From positions 1 to 37,336 of IMG/VR virus record IMGVR_UViG_3300020400_000014: a stretch of 37,336 nt of DNA. One strand, written 5' to 3'. Under the pieces are notes generated by a model. The model was not told the DNA's origin and made no database searches. It was given only the letters and a program-made list of their open reading frames with translations. Made by a program: the position numbers and the translations under genes. The DNA comes from a virus. Below are positions 15,281-24,099 of this stretch, piece after piece; position 1 is the first letter of the stretch, and every line of letters begins with the position of its first letter.

Positions 15281-15648
15281 ACATTAGAACCATTATAAAT
15301 TACTCTAACCACTCCAAAATCTGTTGTTATTTGTGTGTTTGCATTTCCTTGCACTGTATTGCCAGTGTTGGCAATGACTGAAATATTGTTTGACGATGCA
15401 CTACCGCTACTGTCTTTAATAATATAGTTTGTTCCTATTGGAGGTGATTTAGGTAGTAATAGTCCTACTGCATTAGCAACATTGACATCTACAAATAAAT
15501 CATCAATCAATAAATCGTAAGTGGTTGTTGTAACCTTACGATAAGGGATATTTACTCTATTAACTATATCATTTATAGCTTGTTGAGCTTGCTTATTAAA
15601 ATATTCTTGGTTAGTGCCACTGGTACGCCTAACATACTCAATAGCCAT
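15265..15648 (-). CDS. Beta-rich tail/virion protein
   Basis: A 127-aa protein with a helical first third, then beta-strand repeats rich in Asn, Thr, Ser and Val (NISVIANTGNTV, TQITTDFGVVRVI), closing with YNGSNVWLIT. That ending is frequent in phage fibre and baseplate-like proteins. It overlaps both neighbours slightly. Probable minor structural component near the neck or fibres; no specific role visible. Confidence 0.55.
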   Translation of the reverse strand: MAIEYVRRTSGTNQEYFNKQAQQAINDIVNRVNIPYRKVTTTTYDLLIDDLFVDVNVANAVGLLLPKSPPIGTNYIIKDSSGSASSNNISVIANTGNTVQGNANTQITTDFGVVRVIYNGSNVWLIT

Positions 15649-15899
15649 TATTCAATAATCCTTTTTATTCTTACTCTACAAGTATCAGGAGTCACACAAT
15701 CAGTATAAAGTTCAGCAGATACAGATTGACAACTAACCATTATTCCTTTTCTTTCATCTATCCGTTTTGCAACCTTACGCTTTTCTTCTAAACACTTACT
15801 GAGCGATGTCTCGCCATTTTCATTATACATCGGTGTATGCTCTATTATTTTACCATCAGCAGTTGTAATTAACATTATTGCAAATACCATCTCAATCAT
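15648..15899 (-). CDS. Small exported or membrane-anchored protein
   Basis: An 83-aa protein with a hydrophobic N-terminus (about 4-15) then a polar body with four cysteines: Cys35 in KCLEEKR, one in MVSCQSV, then CVTPDTC. The even number in a probably exported protein suggests disulphides. AAGAGG lies 11 bases before ATG 15899, so I prefer it to ATG 15908, which is only 2 bases from that site. Resembles 6924-7157 in plan. Could be an outer-face or periplasmic factor; no known family. Confidence 0.5.
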   Translation of the reverse strand: MIEMVFAIMLITTADGKIIEHTPMYNENGETSLSKCLEEKRKVAKRIDERKGIMVSCQSVSAELYTDCVTPDTCRVRIKRIIE

Positions 15900-16296
15900 A
15901 AATACCATTGCCTCTTAACTTATCTGTCAATTCTTCAAGGTCTAAAACCCTTTCCTCAATGAAATCAACTTGTAGTTGTGCTTTGCCAATTAAAGGTAGT
16001 TGTTTATCAACATTAGATTGCAACGCCTCTAACCGAGTAGCGGTAAACTCTAATAATAAAAATGCCTCTTTTAACTGACTATCAATTTCTGTAACTGGTA
16101 TTGTATCAATGTGTTCATTAATTAATTCTATGTCATTTAAAATTAATGCTTGGCTTGTCTCTAATGCAGTAATTTTGTTTGTTAGAGTATTAAAAGTAAA
16201 TACTGCTGATGCAACCAATCCAATTATCCCTAAAAGGTTAAAAATTGGCATGGAAATACTACGATTACTGCTTACCTCTATTGGTTTCTCTGACAT
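15892..16296 (-). CDS. Membrane-anchored coiled-coil protein
   Basis: A 134-aa protein with a polar head (1-15), one membrane helix (about 17-38, FNLLGIIGLVASAVF), then a long acidic coiled coil (about 40-130). The topology suggests a rod outside or inside the inner membrane. Such genes are common beside neck and ejection genes of marine podoviruses, without known function. Spanin-like envelope disruption is a possible reading. Its start overlaps the stop of the stabilisation protein gene by one base. Confidence 0.55.
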   Translation of the reverse strand: MSEKPIEVSSNRSISMPIFNLLGIIGLVASAVFTFNTLTNKITALETSQALILNDIELINEHIDTIPVTEIDSQLKEAFLLLEFTATRLEALQSNVDKQLPLIGKAQLQVDFIEERVLDLEELTDKLRGNGIYD

Positions 16297-17978
16297 TATT
16301 GAACCCCATCAACAGTTGCCTCAAGCTCTACACCCATTGCATCGCTAAATGTTGCTTTAGTTGGCACTTTAATAGTTATTTTATGGTACTTTCCACTTTG
16401 TCTAAATGTTGCTACTCCATTGTCATTGCAGGTAGTAAAACCAGTTTGTTTTACAATACCGCCTGCTCGTTCTCTACTGATAACATTTATCTGAGCAGGT
16501 TTATAACCACTGTAAGTTACATTGCTAATAGTGTTTGCTGACGCTACTACTATTTGTAATAGAGTGTCATTTATTACTTGAGCAACAGTAAATTTAATTT
16601 GATTAAATTGGCTTTGGTCATCAGTAACAATTATAACATCACCACTTGCAATCTCAGTTGTGAAAGCAGTACCAGTACCATTGACTGTTGAGTCTGTAAT
16701 ACTAATTCTGCCAGTTTTAAGTGTAGGTTCTACATCTATTACTGGTCTGATTTCGCTTAAAAATGTTCTTTTGCCCTCTGCATATTCTTGCTCGCCTATG
16801 GTAATCGTTGCCTCTAAAACATCGCCAGAAAATGTAGCAAACTTATTAGTATTATCAAAAGCACTAAAAAACAATGTACCACCTTGATACACTCTAGAGT
16901 CAAAACTGTCTGTAAATCCTGTATCAATATTTGTTGAAATATTATCAAGTTGCTCAAGTGTTGTACCAGTAGTAAATGCTGAACCAACAAACTGAGTTGC
17001 TATATTTATAGTACTGAACCTGTCTGCTGAATAATTATAAACTAATATTTTGTCAGGATTACCACTACTTGAGTTTGTGCTTGGATAAGACCAAAAAATT
17101 AATTTATTTAATGGGTCGTGTCCACTTGTAATTCTAAGTAGATTGCTTGGGTCAACATCACCATCAAAAAAGTCATCAATCTTGTTCTCACCTATTAATT
17201 TAGTTGTTTCACCATCTGTTACTGCGAAACCATCTTGTGATAAGAAATAAGATTTATTACCAACTGTTACTAATGACCCATGTGCAATGCAACCTCTTTC
17301 TTGCTCAATCGTTCTTAATTGAAAGATGCTAGAACCGCCAACAAAGTTAAGTTGAAATATTTTATTTAAACCAAATATAATACCAAACTCGCCACCAACT
17401 AATCCTGTAATCTCAGCAGTATCAAATAATGTTTCAAAATCTGCTTGGTCAGTTCCAACAGTCCAACTTGCGTGATTACCTATAGCTGACCACTGCACTC
17501 TGTTTCTGTTTGTAGGTTGCCATGCAGTTACTAAAAAGTTTCTAACTACCGCACTATGCCAAAATGTAGGCGGTGAACCACCTAAGTTTGCAAAAGTACT
17601 ACTGTTGTCTAATTGCCATACCTGCGGTGCATTTGCACCATTAGATGCAACAACAAAGTTTCCAAATTGTGTAAATTGCCAATCATTTTCAGCAGGCGTT
17701 GTATATGTTGTGCCACCACCTACATCAGTAAAAGTATTGGATTGAAACCTATATAGTTTAGTCTCGTCACCTGCAAAACTGGTTATGTTACCTGACGATG
17801 ACCTAAATGACCCAAAACCCTGACACCTATTAGTAAGTGCATTTATGCTGACGCTTGCGATATTCCTAACAGGTTTGTAACTTTTAAATGCAGGTATAAC
17901 ATTGTTTGCATCTACAAGCCCCTCATTTCTGTAGTCTGGCAAGTCAGGCAAAAAATCAAGAAATGGTTTATAAGCCAT
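16296..17978 (-). CDS. P22 gp10-like packaged-DNA stabilisation (neck hub) protein
   Basis: A 560-aa beta-rich protein. The sequence shows repeated short strands and Trp-containing turns (NDWQFTQFGNFVVASNG near 100, RVQWSAIGNHASW near 160, YFLSQDGFAVTDG near 245), as expected for a propeller-like hub that caps the neck after packaging. The opening FLDFLPDLPDY and the position right after the gp4-like adaptor fit P22 gp10 and its relatives in marine podoviruses. It would keep packaged DNA in place and carry the tail needle or fibres. Assignment by length, order and pattern. Confidence 0.7.
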   Translation of the reverse strand: MAYKPFLDFLPDLPDYRNEGLVDANNVIPAFKSYKPVRNIASVSINALTNRCQGFGSFRSSSGNITSFAGDETKLYRFQSNTFTDVGGGTTYTTPAENDWQFTQFGNFVVASNGANAPQVWQLDNSSTFANLGGSPPTFWHSAVVRNFLVTAWQPTNRNRVQWSAIGNHASWTVGTDQADFETLFDTAEITGLVGGEFGIIFGLNKIFQLNFVGGSSIFQLRTIEQERGCIAHGSLVTVGNKSYFLSQDGFAVTDGETTKLIGENKIDDFFDGDVDPSNLLRITSGHDPLNKLIFWSYPSTNSSSGNPDKILVYNYSADRFSTINIATQFVGSAFTTGTTLEQLDNISTNIDTGFTDSFDSRVYQGGTLFFSAFDNTNKFATFSGDVLEATITIGEQEYAEGKRTFLSEIRPVIDVEPTLKTGRISITDSTVNGTGTAFTTEIASGDVIIVTDDQSQFNQIKFTVAQVINDTLLQIVVASANTISNVTYSGYKPAQINVISRERAGGIVKQTGFTTCNDNGVATFRQSGKYHKITIKVPTKATFSDAMGVELEATVDGVQ

Positions 17979-17980
17979 GA

Positions 17981-18619
17981 TTACTCTGTACTTGTTGTGC
18001 CACGCATAATAAGTGGTACATCTTGATTGTACTTAGATGTATCGTTAAGACTTACTACTCTTTCAATGGCGTTGTTGTAAAAATTAAGCCACTCTTTCAC
18101 TATGTTTTGGTCAATACCCCTAATAAATGTATTAGCAAAATATAATGACCCAAATAGATAACAGTCTGAATGATTGTTTAGTATGTCATTAGTGTCAGCG
18201 TCATTAGTCAATGCGTCAAATTTTTTATAGTAATACATTCTAATACTATAAGTGCCATCAGGTATTGGATAAAAATGTATCTTATCATTGAGGATTGTGT
18301 AAGCTACTGGTTGACCAACTACGCTACTACCATACATATCAAATGCCTGATTAGGCGTAACATACTGTAATGACACTTTAGGTGATGCGTTTATGTAAAC
18401 TGCATTTGCACCCAAAAATCCTGTTGGTAGCAATTCAGTTTCAGCATCAGCATCAAAGTCAAGAAAGTTTATCATCTTGTTAAATCCTGCTGATACAAAC
18501 TTTGCGTTAAAATCATTCTCTGCAAGTTTTATAAAGTCAGGTATATCGTTTACTAGGTCTGTTCTACCTAACCAGTTTGCAAGTGCAGTTTTTAAGTTTG
18601 CATAATTATTTAGTGCCAT
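17981..18619 (-). CDS. Head-to-tail adaptor (P22 gp4-like / SU10 adaptor family)
   Basis: A 212-aa protein starting MALNNYANLKTALANWLGR, then DIPDFIKLAENDFN, the conserved helical opening of podovirus adaptor proteins. A middle part with YVTPNQAFDMYG and a strand-rich HFYPIPDGTYSIRMYYYKKF follows, then a helical end. About twelve copies would sit under the portal and bridge to the hub encoded next. Gaps to both neighbours are 0-2 bases. Confidence 0.75.
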   Translation of the reverse strand: MALNNYANLKTALANWLGRTDLVNDIPDFIKLAENDFNAKFVSAGFNKMINFLDFDADAETELLPTGFLGANAVYINASPKVSLQYVTPNQAFDMYGSSVVGQPVAYTILNDKIHFYPIPDGTYSIRMYYYKKFDALTNDADTNDILNNHSDCYLFGSLYFANTFIRGIDQNIVKEWLNFYNNAIERVVSLNDTSKYNQDVPLIMRGTTSTE

Positions 18620-18952
18620 TTAAAATGTTCCCTCTGAAGTTTTTAAATACGCCCATTCTGGCGAATTTAGTTTTTTTCTTAAATATTCTGTTTGTTCTAA
18701 TGGTGGTAATTGAGTGAATAAAAACCCATCTTGTGCCAACCACTCGTAGATTACAACTAATGGTATAGATGCAACTTTGCGAGCATCTTTGCTTGCATTG
18801 TAACCAGTAAAATTATTTCTTTCTTCTTTGTTTTTCTTTAGTATAGGTTCTACATCTTGTGTATAAGATGTTGTCCACTTTTGACTTTGCTCATCAAACT
18901 TATGTTCAGTGGCGATTACCCCATCGTATGTTTTGTCTATTGTCTTTGCCAT
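18620..18952 (-). CDS. Conserved small phage protein (head/neck cluster)
   Basis: A 110-aa protein whose blocks QDVEPILKKNKEERN (about 31-45), ARKVASIPLVVIYEWL (57-72) and YLRKKLNSPEWAYLKTSEG (90-108) match a family widespread in T7-like and marine podoviruses. Its function is not established; it is usually found near head-completion genes. No membrane segment or catalytic motif. It is the last gene before the COQ4-like cassette, with a 9-base gap. Confidence 0.6.
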   Translation of the reverse strand: MAKTIDKTYDGVIATEHKFDEQSQKWTTSYTQDVEPILKKNKEERNNFTGYNASKDARKVASIPLVVIYEWLAQDGFLFTQLPPLEQTEYLRKKLNSPEWAYLKTSEGTF

Positions 18953-18961
18953 TTAATAAAA

Positions 18962-19588
18962 TTATTGCTCACCTTTATAATTGTGTTTAATGTAACTTTT
19001 CGCCACTAACCAAAGTTGCGGTTTTTCTGTCATATTTAGTTCTTTTAAAACTTGTTCAGTTGGTTTTGTAAATTTCTCTTTCCAGTCAACTTCCATAAAC
19101 CACTGTGTGCCTTTACTTAGATTATGTGACTCTAATAATAGTTTTATCCAATACCTACTTTTAAATAATCCATTTTTTTTAAAAAATTCATTAAGAATAG
19201 TAAAAATCCACATACCTATTATTGAAAACCTAAACTCATGTCTCATACCAAATGTAAACATAAGACCCTCGCCTGCAAGTGATGTATCATATCCTGTAAT
19301 GAAATGTTGCAAGTCATGTACTACACACCAGTCTTGTTTATATCTTTTAACTTTTTCAGTATCTTTTTTATTTTTATATAAGTTATATAAATCAACAATA
19401 GTACTGTTGTCATAGTTCATGTATTTATAAAAATCTTTTCCAAATGAACCATCTGGCAGTTTTTTTAAATCATCATTAATTAAGTTATACAAATTGTATT
19501 TAGGTTTGTATTTTTTTATAAAACGCTTTTCAAAATCAAATTTTTGAAAATTGGTTAATAATTTGTGTGCGGTATAATTACCAATCAT
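18962..19588 (-). CDS. COQ4-family protein
   Basis: This 208-aa protein carries the diagnostic metal motif of COQ4 proteins, HD-x2-H-x11-E: His91-Asp92, His95 and Glu107, within VVHDLQHFITGYDTSLAGE. Upstream LPDGSFGKDFYKYM (44-57) and a RYKQDW just before the HD also match the family; the usual length (about 200-260 aa) agrees. COQ4 acts in ubiquinone synthesis at the membrane, and recent work links it to oxidative removal of the C1 carboxyl group. Here it lies among virion genes, in a coupled, AT-richer cassette, so it may be an auxiliary metabolic gene affecting host respiration. Fold assignment is firm; activity is inference. No other ubiquinone gene is present. Confidence 0.82.
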   Translation of the reverse strand: MIGNYTAHKLLTNFQKFDFEKRFIKKYKPKYNLYNLINDDLKKLPDGSFGKDFYKYMNYDNSTIVDLYNLYKNKKDTEKVKRYKQDWCVVHDLQHFITGYDTSLAGEGLMFTFGMRHEFRFSIIGMWIFTILNEFFKKNGLFKSRYWIKLLLESHNLSKGTQWFMEVDWKEKFTKPTEQVLKELNMTEKPQLWLVAKSYIKHNYKGEQ

Positions 19589-20322
19589 TTATAATAGATT
19601 ATAACTTTGTTTGCTTTATCACTTATATTTTTTAGTTTTACAGATGGACTTTCTAATTTTTTATATTCATATTTGTTAAATGGCATTGTATGTCCATCAT
19701 TTGCTGAACCAAGTAATGTTGTTTCAATTACAGAGTCTTGAGTTGTAATTACATATGCAGTTTCACAATCTGGTCTTTCAACATCTATAGTTTCATTTGG
19801 TGCAACATCTATATGTTTCATGCCCCAATTTACACTAGCATTTTTTTGCATAATGCACATAATCTCTGCATCAGTGCTTTCAGCAACAATATGTAGGTTT
19901 GATGTATCTAACATATAGCTTAGAGGAAATGTTGCCCAATCTTTGTTCTCACCTGTAAGTGTAATTCTTGTAACTAGTTTACTGTTCTCTAAATCTTTTT
20001 CACATTCCCAAGTTTCAGGGCAGTCCTCAAGATATTGTATAAAAGCGTCAACATCTTTTTCTTCTATGTTATCTTCTTCTATCCATTCATAAGTTACAGA
20101 AACAGACCCATTAACAAGAATATAATTTTGTTGATTTTGTTTTATTTTTTTAGAGTATTCATGGGTTGTTTTTATTTTTGCAGGGTCAAGTTCCATCTTT
20201 CCAATTCTGCCTATTTCCATTCCAACTTCTATGTTTTTATAATCAGGAAAAGCTAACTGTAAATTTCCCTCTAATGTTGCTAATTTTGTATCATCAAACT
20301 TATAAGTAAATATTACATTCAT
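19585..20322 (-). CDS. Unknown protein in the COQ4 cassette
   Basis: A 245-aa acidic protein without signal peptide or membrane helix. The C-terminal half is strand-rich (AEIMCIMQKN, MKHIDVAPNETIDVERPD, ETAYVITTQDSVIETT), which might be a cupin-like or jelly-roll domain, but metal ligands are not obvious. The N-terminal half contains a helical VDAFIQYLEDCPETWECEK segment with two cysteines. Stop and start overlap the COQ4-like gene (ATGA) and the next gene likewise. The strict coupling suggests the product works with COQ4 or belongs to the same acquired unit. Confidence 0.55.
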   Translation of the reverse strand: MNVIFTYKFDDTKLATLEGNLQLAFPDYKNIEVGMEIGRIGKMELDPAKIKTTHEYSKKIKQNQQNYILVNGSVSVTYEWIEEDNIEEKDVDAFIQYLEDCPETWECEKDLENSKLVTRITLTGENKDWATFPLSYMLDTSNLHIVAESTDAEIMCIMQKNASVNWGMKHIDVAPNETIDVERPDCETAYVITTQDSVIETTLLGSANDGHTMPFNKYEYKKLESPSVKLKNISDKANKVIIYYK

Positions 20323-20678
20323 ATAGACTCTACCTCTGTGTTATTTTTTTCTTTTACAATATTCCATTGTGGGTTGTCTTTTTGTTTTACTTCAAATGTT
20401 TCTGGGTCAACATAAAAACCATCAGGATTATAACCTAGCTCTCTTAACCATTCATTTTGTATTCTTATTTCAGCTTCTTGGTGCATACTTTCCCATTGTT
20501 GATGCCCATTTCTTAAAACAAAGTTTTTATAAGAACCATTAAAATTTTCTGGTATAAAATCTGTTTGCATTAAATCATCTCGCCTAATAATGCCATTTTC
20601 AATATGCTCACACCCTTTAGGCAATGCACATTTTAATACTTTTTTATATTTTAAAATCATTTTTGTGTTTCCATTCAA
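20319..20678 (-). CDS. Unknown protein in the COQ4 cassette
   Basis: A 119-aa soluble protein. Landmarks: LKCALPKGCEH (about 15-25, two cysteines), a Trp/His segment RNGHQQWESMHQEAEIRIQNEWLREL split over residues 56-82, and a C-terminal YNPDGFYVDPETFEVK. The residues WLRELGYNPDGFY-x-D recall helical assembly or scaffold proteins, but I cannot assign it. Start ambiguous: ATG 20678, or ATG 20660 with GGAAA upstream. The second is somewhat better placed for a ribosome. Confidence 0.5.
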   Translation of the reverse strand: MNGNTKMILKYKKVLKCALPKGCEHIENGIIRRDDLMQTDFIPENFNGSYKNFVLRNGHQQWESMHQEAEIRIQNEWLRELGYNPDGFYVDPETFEVKQKDNPQWNIVKEKNNTEVESI

Positions 20679-20684
20679 TTTTTT

Positions 20685-20774
20685 TTAATTTGAAATTACT
20701 ATAGACAACATAAAAGTAAAAACACATGACCAAACAATTATTGTTATAATTAATTCTAAAATGTGTAATTTCAT
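20685..20774 (-). CDS. 29-aa single-helix membrane peptide
   Basis: ATG 20774 overlaps the TAA of the upstream structural gene (TAATG on the minus strand). The frame encodes 29 residues: MKLHILE, then an almost unbroken hydrophobic helix, ending at TAA 20685. Such a coupled start and a clean membrane helix argue for a real microprotein, though short open frames are frequent in AT-rich DNA. It opens the COQ4 cassette. It might anchor or regulate a partner in the membrane; no evidence beyond topology. Confidence 0.4.
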   Translation of the reverse strand: MKLHILELIITIIVWSCVFTFMLSIVISN

Positions 20775-21433
20775 TAACCAATTACAATACTTGTGTTTGA
20801 ATTAAGCCTACCTAATGCCCAGTTATCAAATGTGGTGCTAAGACTAGCAGAGTTATTCCTGCTTATACCGCCCCAAGTTAAAAATTTATCTGTTGAGCTT
20901 GGTGCTGTAAAATTCTGTCCACTTGCTGTATTACTAGCGTTATTCCAAGCCTGAAAACCAAGACCTTGAAAAGTTGCACCAGAATAATTTTGAAATAAAT
21001 ATTGTGCAATACCATTTATATTAAATTCAAATACCCAAGCGGAAAAAACAGCATTATTTCCCCCTTTAATTTTATTTGATGCTGTAATTGTAGCTGAAAA
21101 CCCACCTGCAACTACTGATGTATCTGATGCAGTTGGTGTTACTGAACCAGAAAAATTTGTAGAATAGCCAAGCATTGTAAACTGACTTTTTGCTACACCT
21201 TGTGTAAATTGTTTCATGTTTATGTTATGAGTTAAATCAAGTGGTGCTGTAGCTGATGTACCATAAAAATCTTGAACATCTATAGTACCACTTGTTGGTA
21301 TAGATGAAGTATTACTATGATTAGGTACTAAACCTCCACCTCTGTAATATTCATTAATTCCAATAGGATTACTGCCTCCAAACTCACCTTGTATTGATTG
21401 CAGGCTAATTGCTCCACTACTAGGTAAGGTCAT
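20774..21433 (-). CDS. Fibre-like structural protein
   Basis: A 219-aa protein opening with LPSSGAISLQSIQGEFGGSNPI, a phrase frequent in marine phage fibre proteins (given here in two parts: SGAISLQSI about 5-13, EFGGSNPI about 17-24). IPTSGTIDVQDFYG (about 45-58) repeats the same idea. The remaining part is Ser/Thr/Asn-rich beta structure, ending SNTSIVIG. Probably a minor fibre or tip protein working with the S74 fibre, whose gene ends 2 bases upstream. Confidence 0.65.
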   Translation of the reverse strand: MTLPSSGAISLQSIQGEFGGSNPIGINEYYRGGGLVPNHSNTSSIPTSGTIDVQDFYGTSATAPLDLTHNINMKQFTQGVAKSQFTMLGYSTNFSGSVTPTASDTSVVAGGFSATITASNKIKGGNNAVFSAWVFEFNINGIAQYLFQNYSGATFQGLGFQAWNNASNTASGQNFTAPSSTDKFLTWGGISRNNSASLSTTFDNWALGRLNSNTSIVIG

Positions 21434-21435
21434 GT

Positions 21436-23967
21436 CTAATTTTCCTCAACTTCAGTTATCAACCTATTGACAATTAATTCTAATTTTTCGTTTCTATCTT
21501 TTAATTCTTTGATTGCTTCAATAAGTAAACCAACAGTATTTTGATATTTCATTGTATGCATATCTTCTAAGGCATCTGGGTTCATGTCTGACTTTAAATT
21601 TTGTATAGCTACCAACTCAGGCACGATTTCTTTTACCTCTTGAGCAATAACACCAATCTCTCTAGCTTTTGTTTCTTTTCTTGTGTACTCAACACCTCTA
21701 AGTTTAGAAACTTTGTCTAGTGCATTGTCGATTGTTTTAATATCTTCTTTTATACGAATGTCTGAGAAAGCTGTACAGTTAGCGTTAAAAGTACCATTTC
21801 CAGAGCTATCAAGGACAAATACATTAGAACCAGACGCATTTCTGCAAATAAAGTTTGTGGTAAATTGATGATACATATTATTACTATGATGTTCTATTTT
21901 ACCAGCTACTTCACCTGACCATGTACCACCATTAATAATTTCTAATCTTTTGTCAGCTTCAACTTGAACCCCTTGAGATGTAGTAGAAAACATTTTAGCA
22001 TTATTGTGATAAAGCTCTACTGCACCATCATTAATAAATTTTGCTTGAAACTCTGAACCATGTTTTATGTGTAAATCAGCAGCATGGTTGTCAATAATAT
22101 TATTTGTACCATCATGTTTTATTTGAAGGTCTGTGCCTGCTCCAACTGCAAGTATTCCATTGTCTTGATTGAGCCAACAATTTCCAGTTACTTGTACACC
22201 TGACGCATAAGTTTCTAATTTGTTTGCACCATCATGAAAAAGTTGTACTGTTCCACCATCTATACAATTAATATAAGTTTTATCGTTTGTTGCATTGTTC
22301 AGTATTAAATTCGTTGCTCTAATATCTAATCTGTTAGCCCCTGTTTCTTTAATTATAGAGCTGTTATCTGATGAGTCGTGAAATATTTCAAAATCGTTTC
22401 CATCTCCGAGTCTTATTTTAACATCATCATTAAAATCTACGCCTGTTGCTCCACCTACAGGTGTTGGGATTGTTGGTGTTCCTGATAAGTCTGAATATGC
22501 ACCTGAAGTTGCGACTGTTGCTAAAGTTGGTGAACCAGATAAATCACCGTAAGCACCTGTTGTTGCTACAGTTGCTAAGTTGCCAACTGCTGTATTTAAA
22601 GCACCAATATCAACTCCATCGACTGTACCTGAGACAACTATGTTGCCAGTAACATCAACACCAGTTGCACTTGTTTCAAAAACTTTTGTATTATTTTCAA
22701 ACAACTCTACACTACCGCCATCTTCAGCGTTAATCATAGTTTTATCGTTTGCACTGTTTTTGACAACAAAGTCTGATGCTCTTATTTCTAAATCGCTAGT
22801 GCCACCCTCTGCAAATATTGTTTTGTTAGTTGAAGACTCATGCTTAATACTAAAATCACCACTACCGCTTGCTCCACCAAATGATAGTAATACATCATCA
22901 TTAAGATGTAATTCGCCAGTAAATGTACCGCCTGATTGTAAAACAGATGGTATCGTTGCTGAACCACCTAGTGCAACTGATTGACCATTAATTGTTATAG
23001 TGTTTGTTGGTATAGTTGTTGTAATAGCAAAGTCACCAGATGAGTCCATGTTTGCAGTTCCAGTGACCGCACCTGATAAAGTTACAGTACTTGTTTGGTT
23101 GTCAAAACTATCAGTGCCATCATGTACCAATATTTGTCCTGCTGATGGTGACGATATGTTTGAGTCCCCTGCCTCTGCAAGAGTATCAATGCCTGATATT
23201 TGAGCATCAACATAAGTTTTAATTGCTTTACTTGACGCTAATTCATTGTCTGACCCACTTACTGAAGTAATATCGGTATCAACTATATTTGAAATTGATA
23301 CATAAGGAATATTACTGATAGTGTTTGCATTGCCATCAATAGTTTTATTACTAAGATTACTGGTGCTTGCAGGTGTTAAATAATTACTATCGTTTGTCCA
23401 TTGAGAAATATTACCTGATTTATTTGTGAAAGTGTTTGTTGATGATGCGGTGGTATATCCTGAGTCATTTGTCCATTGTGATATGTCACCTGATTTATTT
23501 GTGAAAGTTGCAGTATCGCTTGCATAGTTGGTGAGTTCAGTTTGCACATAGGCGGTAGTTGCTATCCTAGTGCTATTGTTGTCAGCAGTTTGAGTAGTTG
23601 CGGTTGCATTGCCAGTAAACGCAGGACTGGCTAAACCTGCCTTATTATCCAGTTGTGTTTGTATATCTGATGTAACACCATTAAGGTGTCCAAGTTCAGC
23701 GTCAGTTACGCTACCATTTAATACAATATCAATTTTATCATTAGGGTCATCATATGTTACTGTTACGCCTGAATGTGAGCCTGCGGTAAACATTGCACCA
23801 ACAGTATCACGCTGACCCTCTGGGTTTATTCCAAAAAAAGTTGATAATTCACTAATAGGTGCTTTTTTTGTATGGGTTGCTGATGTATCTGATATAACAA
23901 TTTCGTCATCGTTTGCTATATCAGATGCGGTCATCGCATTTAATTCACTAATTTTTTTATCAGTCAT
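21436..23967 (-). CDS. Tail fibre with C-terminal S74 self-cleaving chaperone
   Basis: An 843-aa fibre. The N-terminal about 60 residues (KISELNAMTASDIANDDEI) form the usual particle-attachment segment. The shaft has repeats of two kinds: FTNKSGxISQWTNDS near 155-195, and long beta units with DLEIRASD/RLDIRATN/DLHIKHGS and FETSATGVDVTG-like ends between about 350 and 690. The last about 115 residues are an intramolecular chaperone of the S74 family. SDIRIKEDI holds the catalytic Ser-Asp/Lys region, followed by IGVIAQEV and a closing coiled coil. The chaperone trimerises the fibre and cuts itself off. This is the main receptor-binding candidate. Confidence 0.88.
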   Translation of the reverse strand: MTDKKISELNAMTASDIANDDEIVISDTSATHTKKAPISELSTFFGINPEGQRDTVGAMFTAGSHSGVTVTYDDPNDKIDIVLNGSVTDAELGHLNGVTSDIQTQLDNKAGLASPAFTGNATATTQTADNNSTRIATTAYVQTELTNYASDTATFTNKSGDISQWTNDSGYTTASSTNTFTNKSGNISQWTNDSNYLTPASTSNLSNKTIDGNANTISNIPYVSISNIVDTDITSVSGSDNELASSKAIKTYVDAQISGIDTLAEAGDSNISSPSAGQILVHDGTDSFDNQTSTVTLSGAVTGTANMDSSGDFAITTTIPTNTITINGQSVALGGSATIPSVLQSGGTFTGELHLNDDVLLSFGGASGSGDFSIKHESSTNKTIFAEGGTSDLEIRASDFVVKNSANDKTMINAEDGGSVELFENNTKVFETSATGVDVTGNIVVSGTVDGVDIGALNTAVGNLATVATTGAYGDLSGSPTLATVATSGAYSDLSGTPTIPTPVGGATGVDFNDDVKIRLGDGNDFEIFHDSSDNSSIIKETGANRLDIRATNLILNNATNDKTYINCIDGGTVQLFHDGANKLETYASGVQVTGNCWLNQDNGILAVGAGTDLQIKHDGTNNIIDNHAADLHIKHGSEFQAKFINDGAVELYHNNAKMFSTTSQGVQVEADKRLEIINGGTWSGEVAGKIEHHSNNMYHQFTTNFICRNASGSNVFVLDSSGNGTFNANCTAFSDIRIKEDIKTIDNALDKVSKLRGVEYTRKETKAREIGVIAQEVKEIVPELVAIQNLKSDMNPDALEDMHTMKYQNTVGLLIEAIKELKDRNEKLELIVNRLITEVEEN

Positions 23968-24099
23968 TTATAATCCCTTGTTTAATCTTTTATGTTTATT
24001 CATAGATGATGTTTTCAATTTTGTTTTGTTTGGGTTTCCAATAGATGTTCGTTTATGTACTGGCTCATGAGGCGTAAAAGTCTTAGTTCTTTTCGCCAT
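23968..24099 (-). CDS. 43-aa basic protein between fibre and decoration genes
   Basis: ATG 24099 overlaps the TAA of the upstream gene (TAATG) and the frame ends at TAA 23968, one base before the fibre gene start. The product is very basic (MAKRTKTFTPHEPVHKR, SIGNPNKTK, NKHKRLNKGL) with no hydrophobic segment. It fills an otherwise empty gap exactly. Together with the three basic miniproteins at 31084-31504 it belongs to a set typical of marine phages, perhaps packaged with DNA. Function unknown. Confidence 0.6.
   Translation of the reverse strand: MAKRTKTFTPHEPVHKRTSIGNPNKTKLKTSSMNKHKRLNKGL

Noticed and set aside
12462-16900. AGTCAAA motifs inside genes (for example near 12462 and 16891) as operators
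   Set aside because: The 7-mer is expected several times by chance in AT-rich DNA; only longer or clustered intergenic copies were kept.
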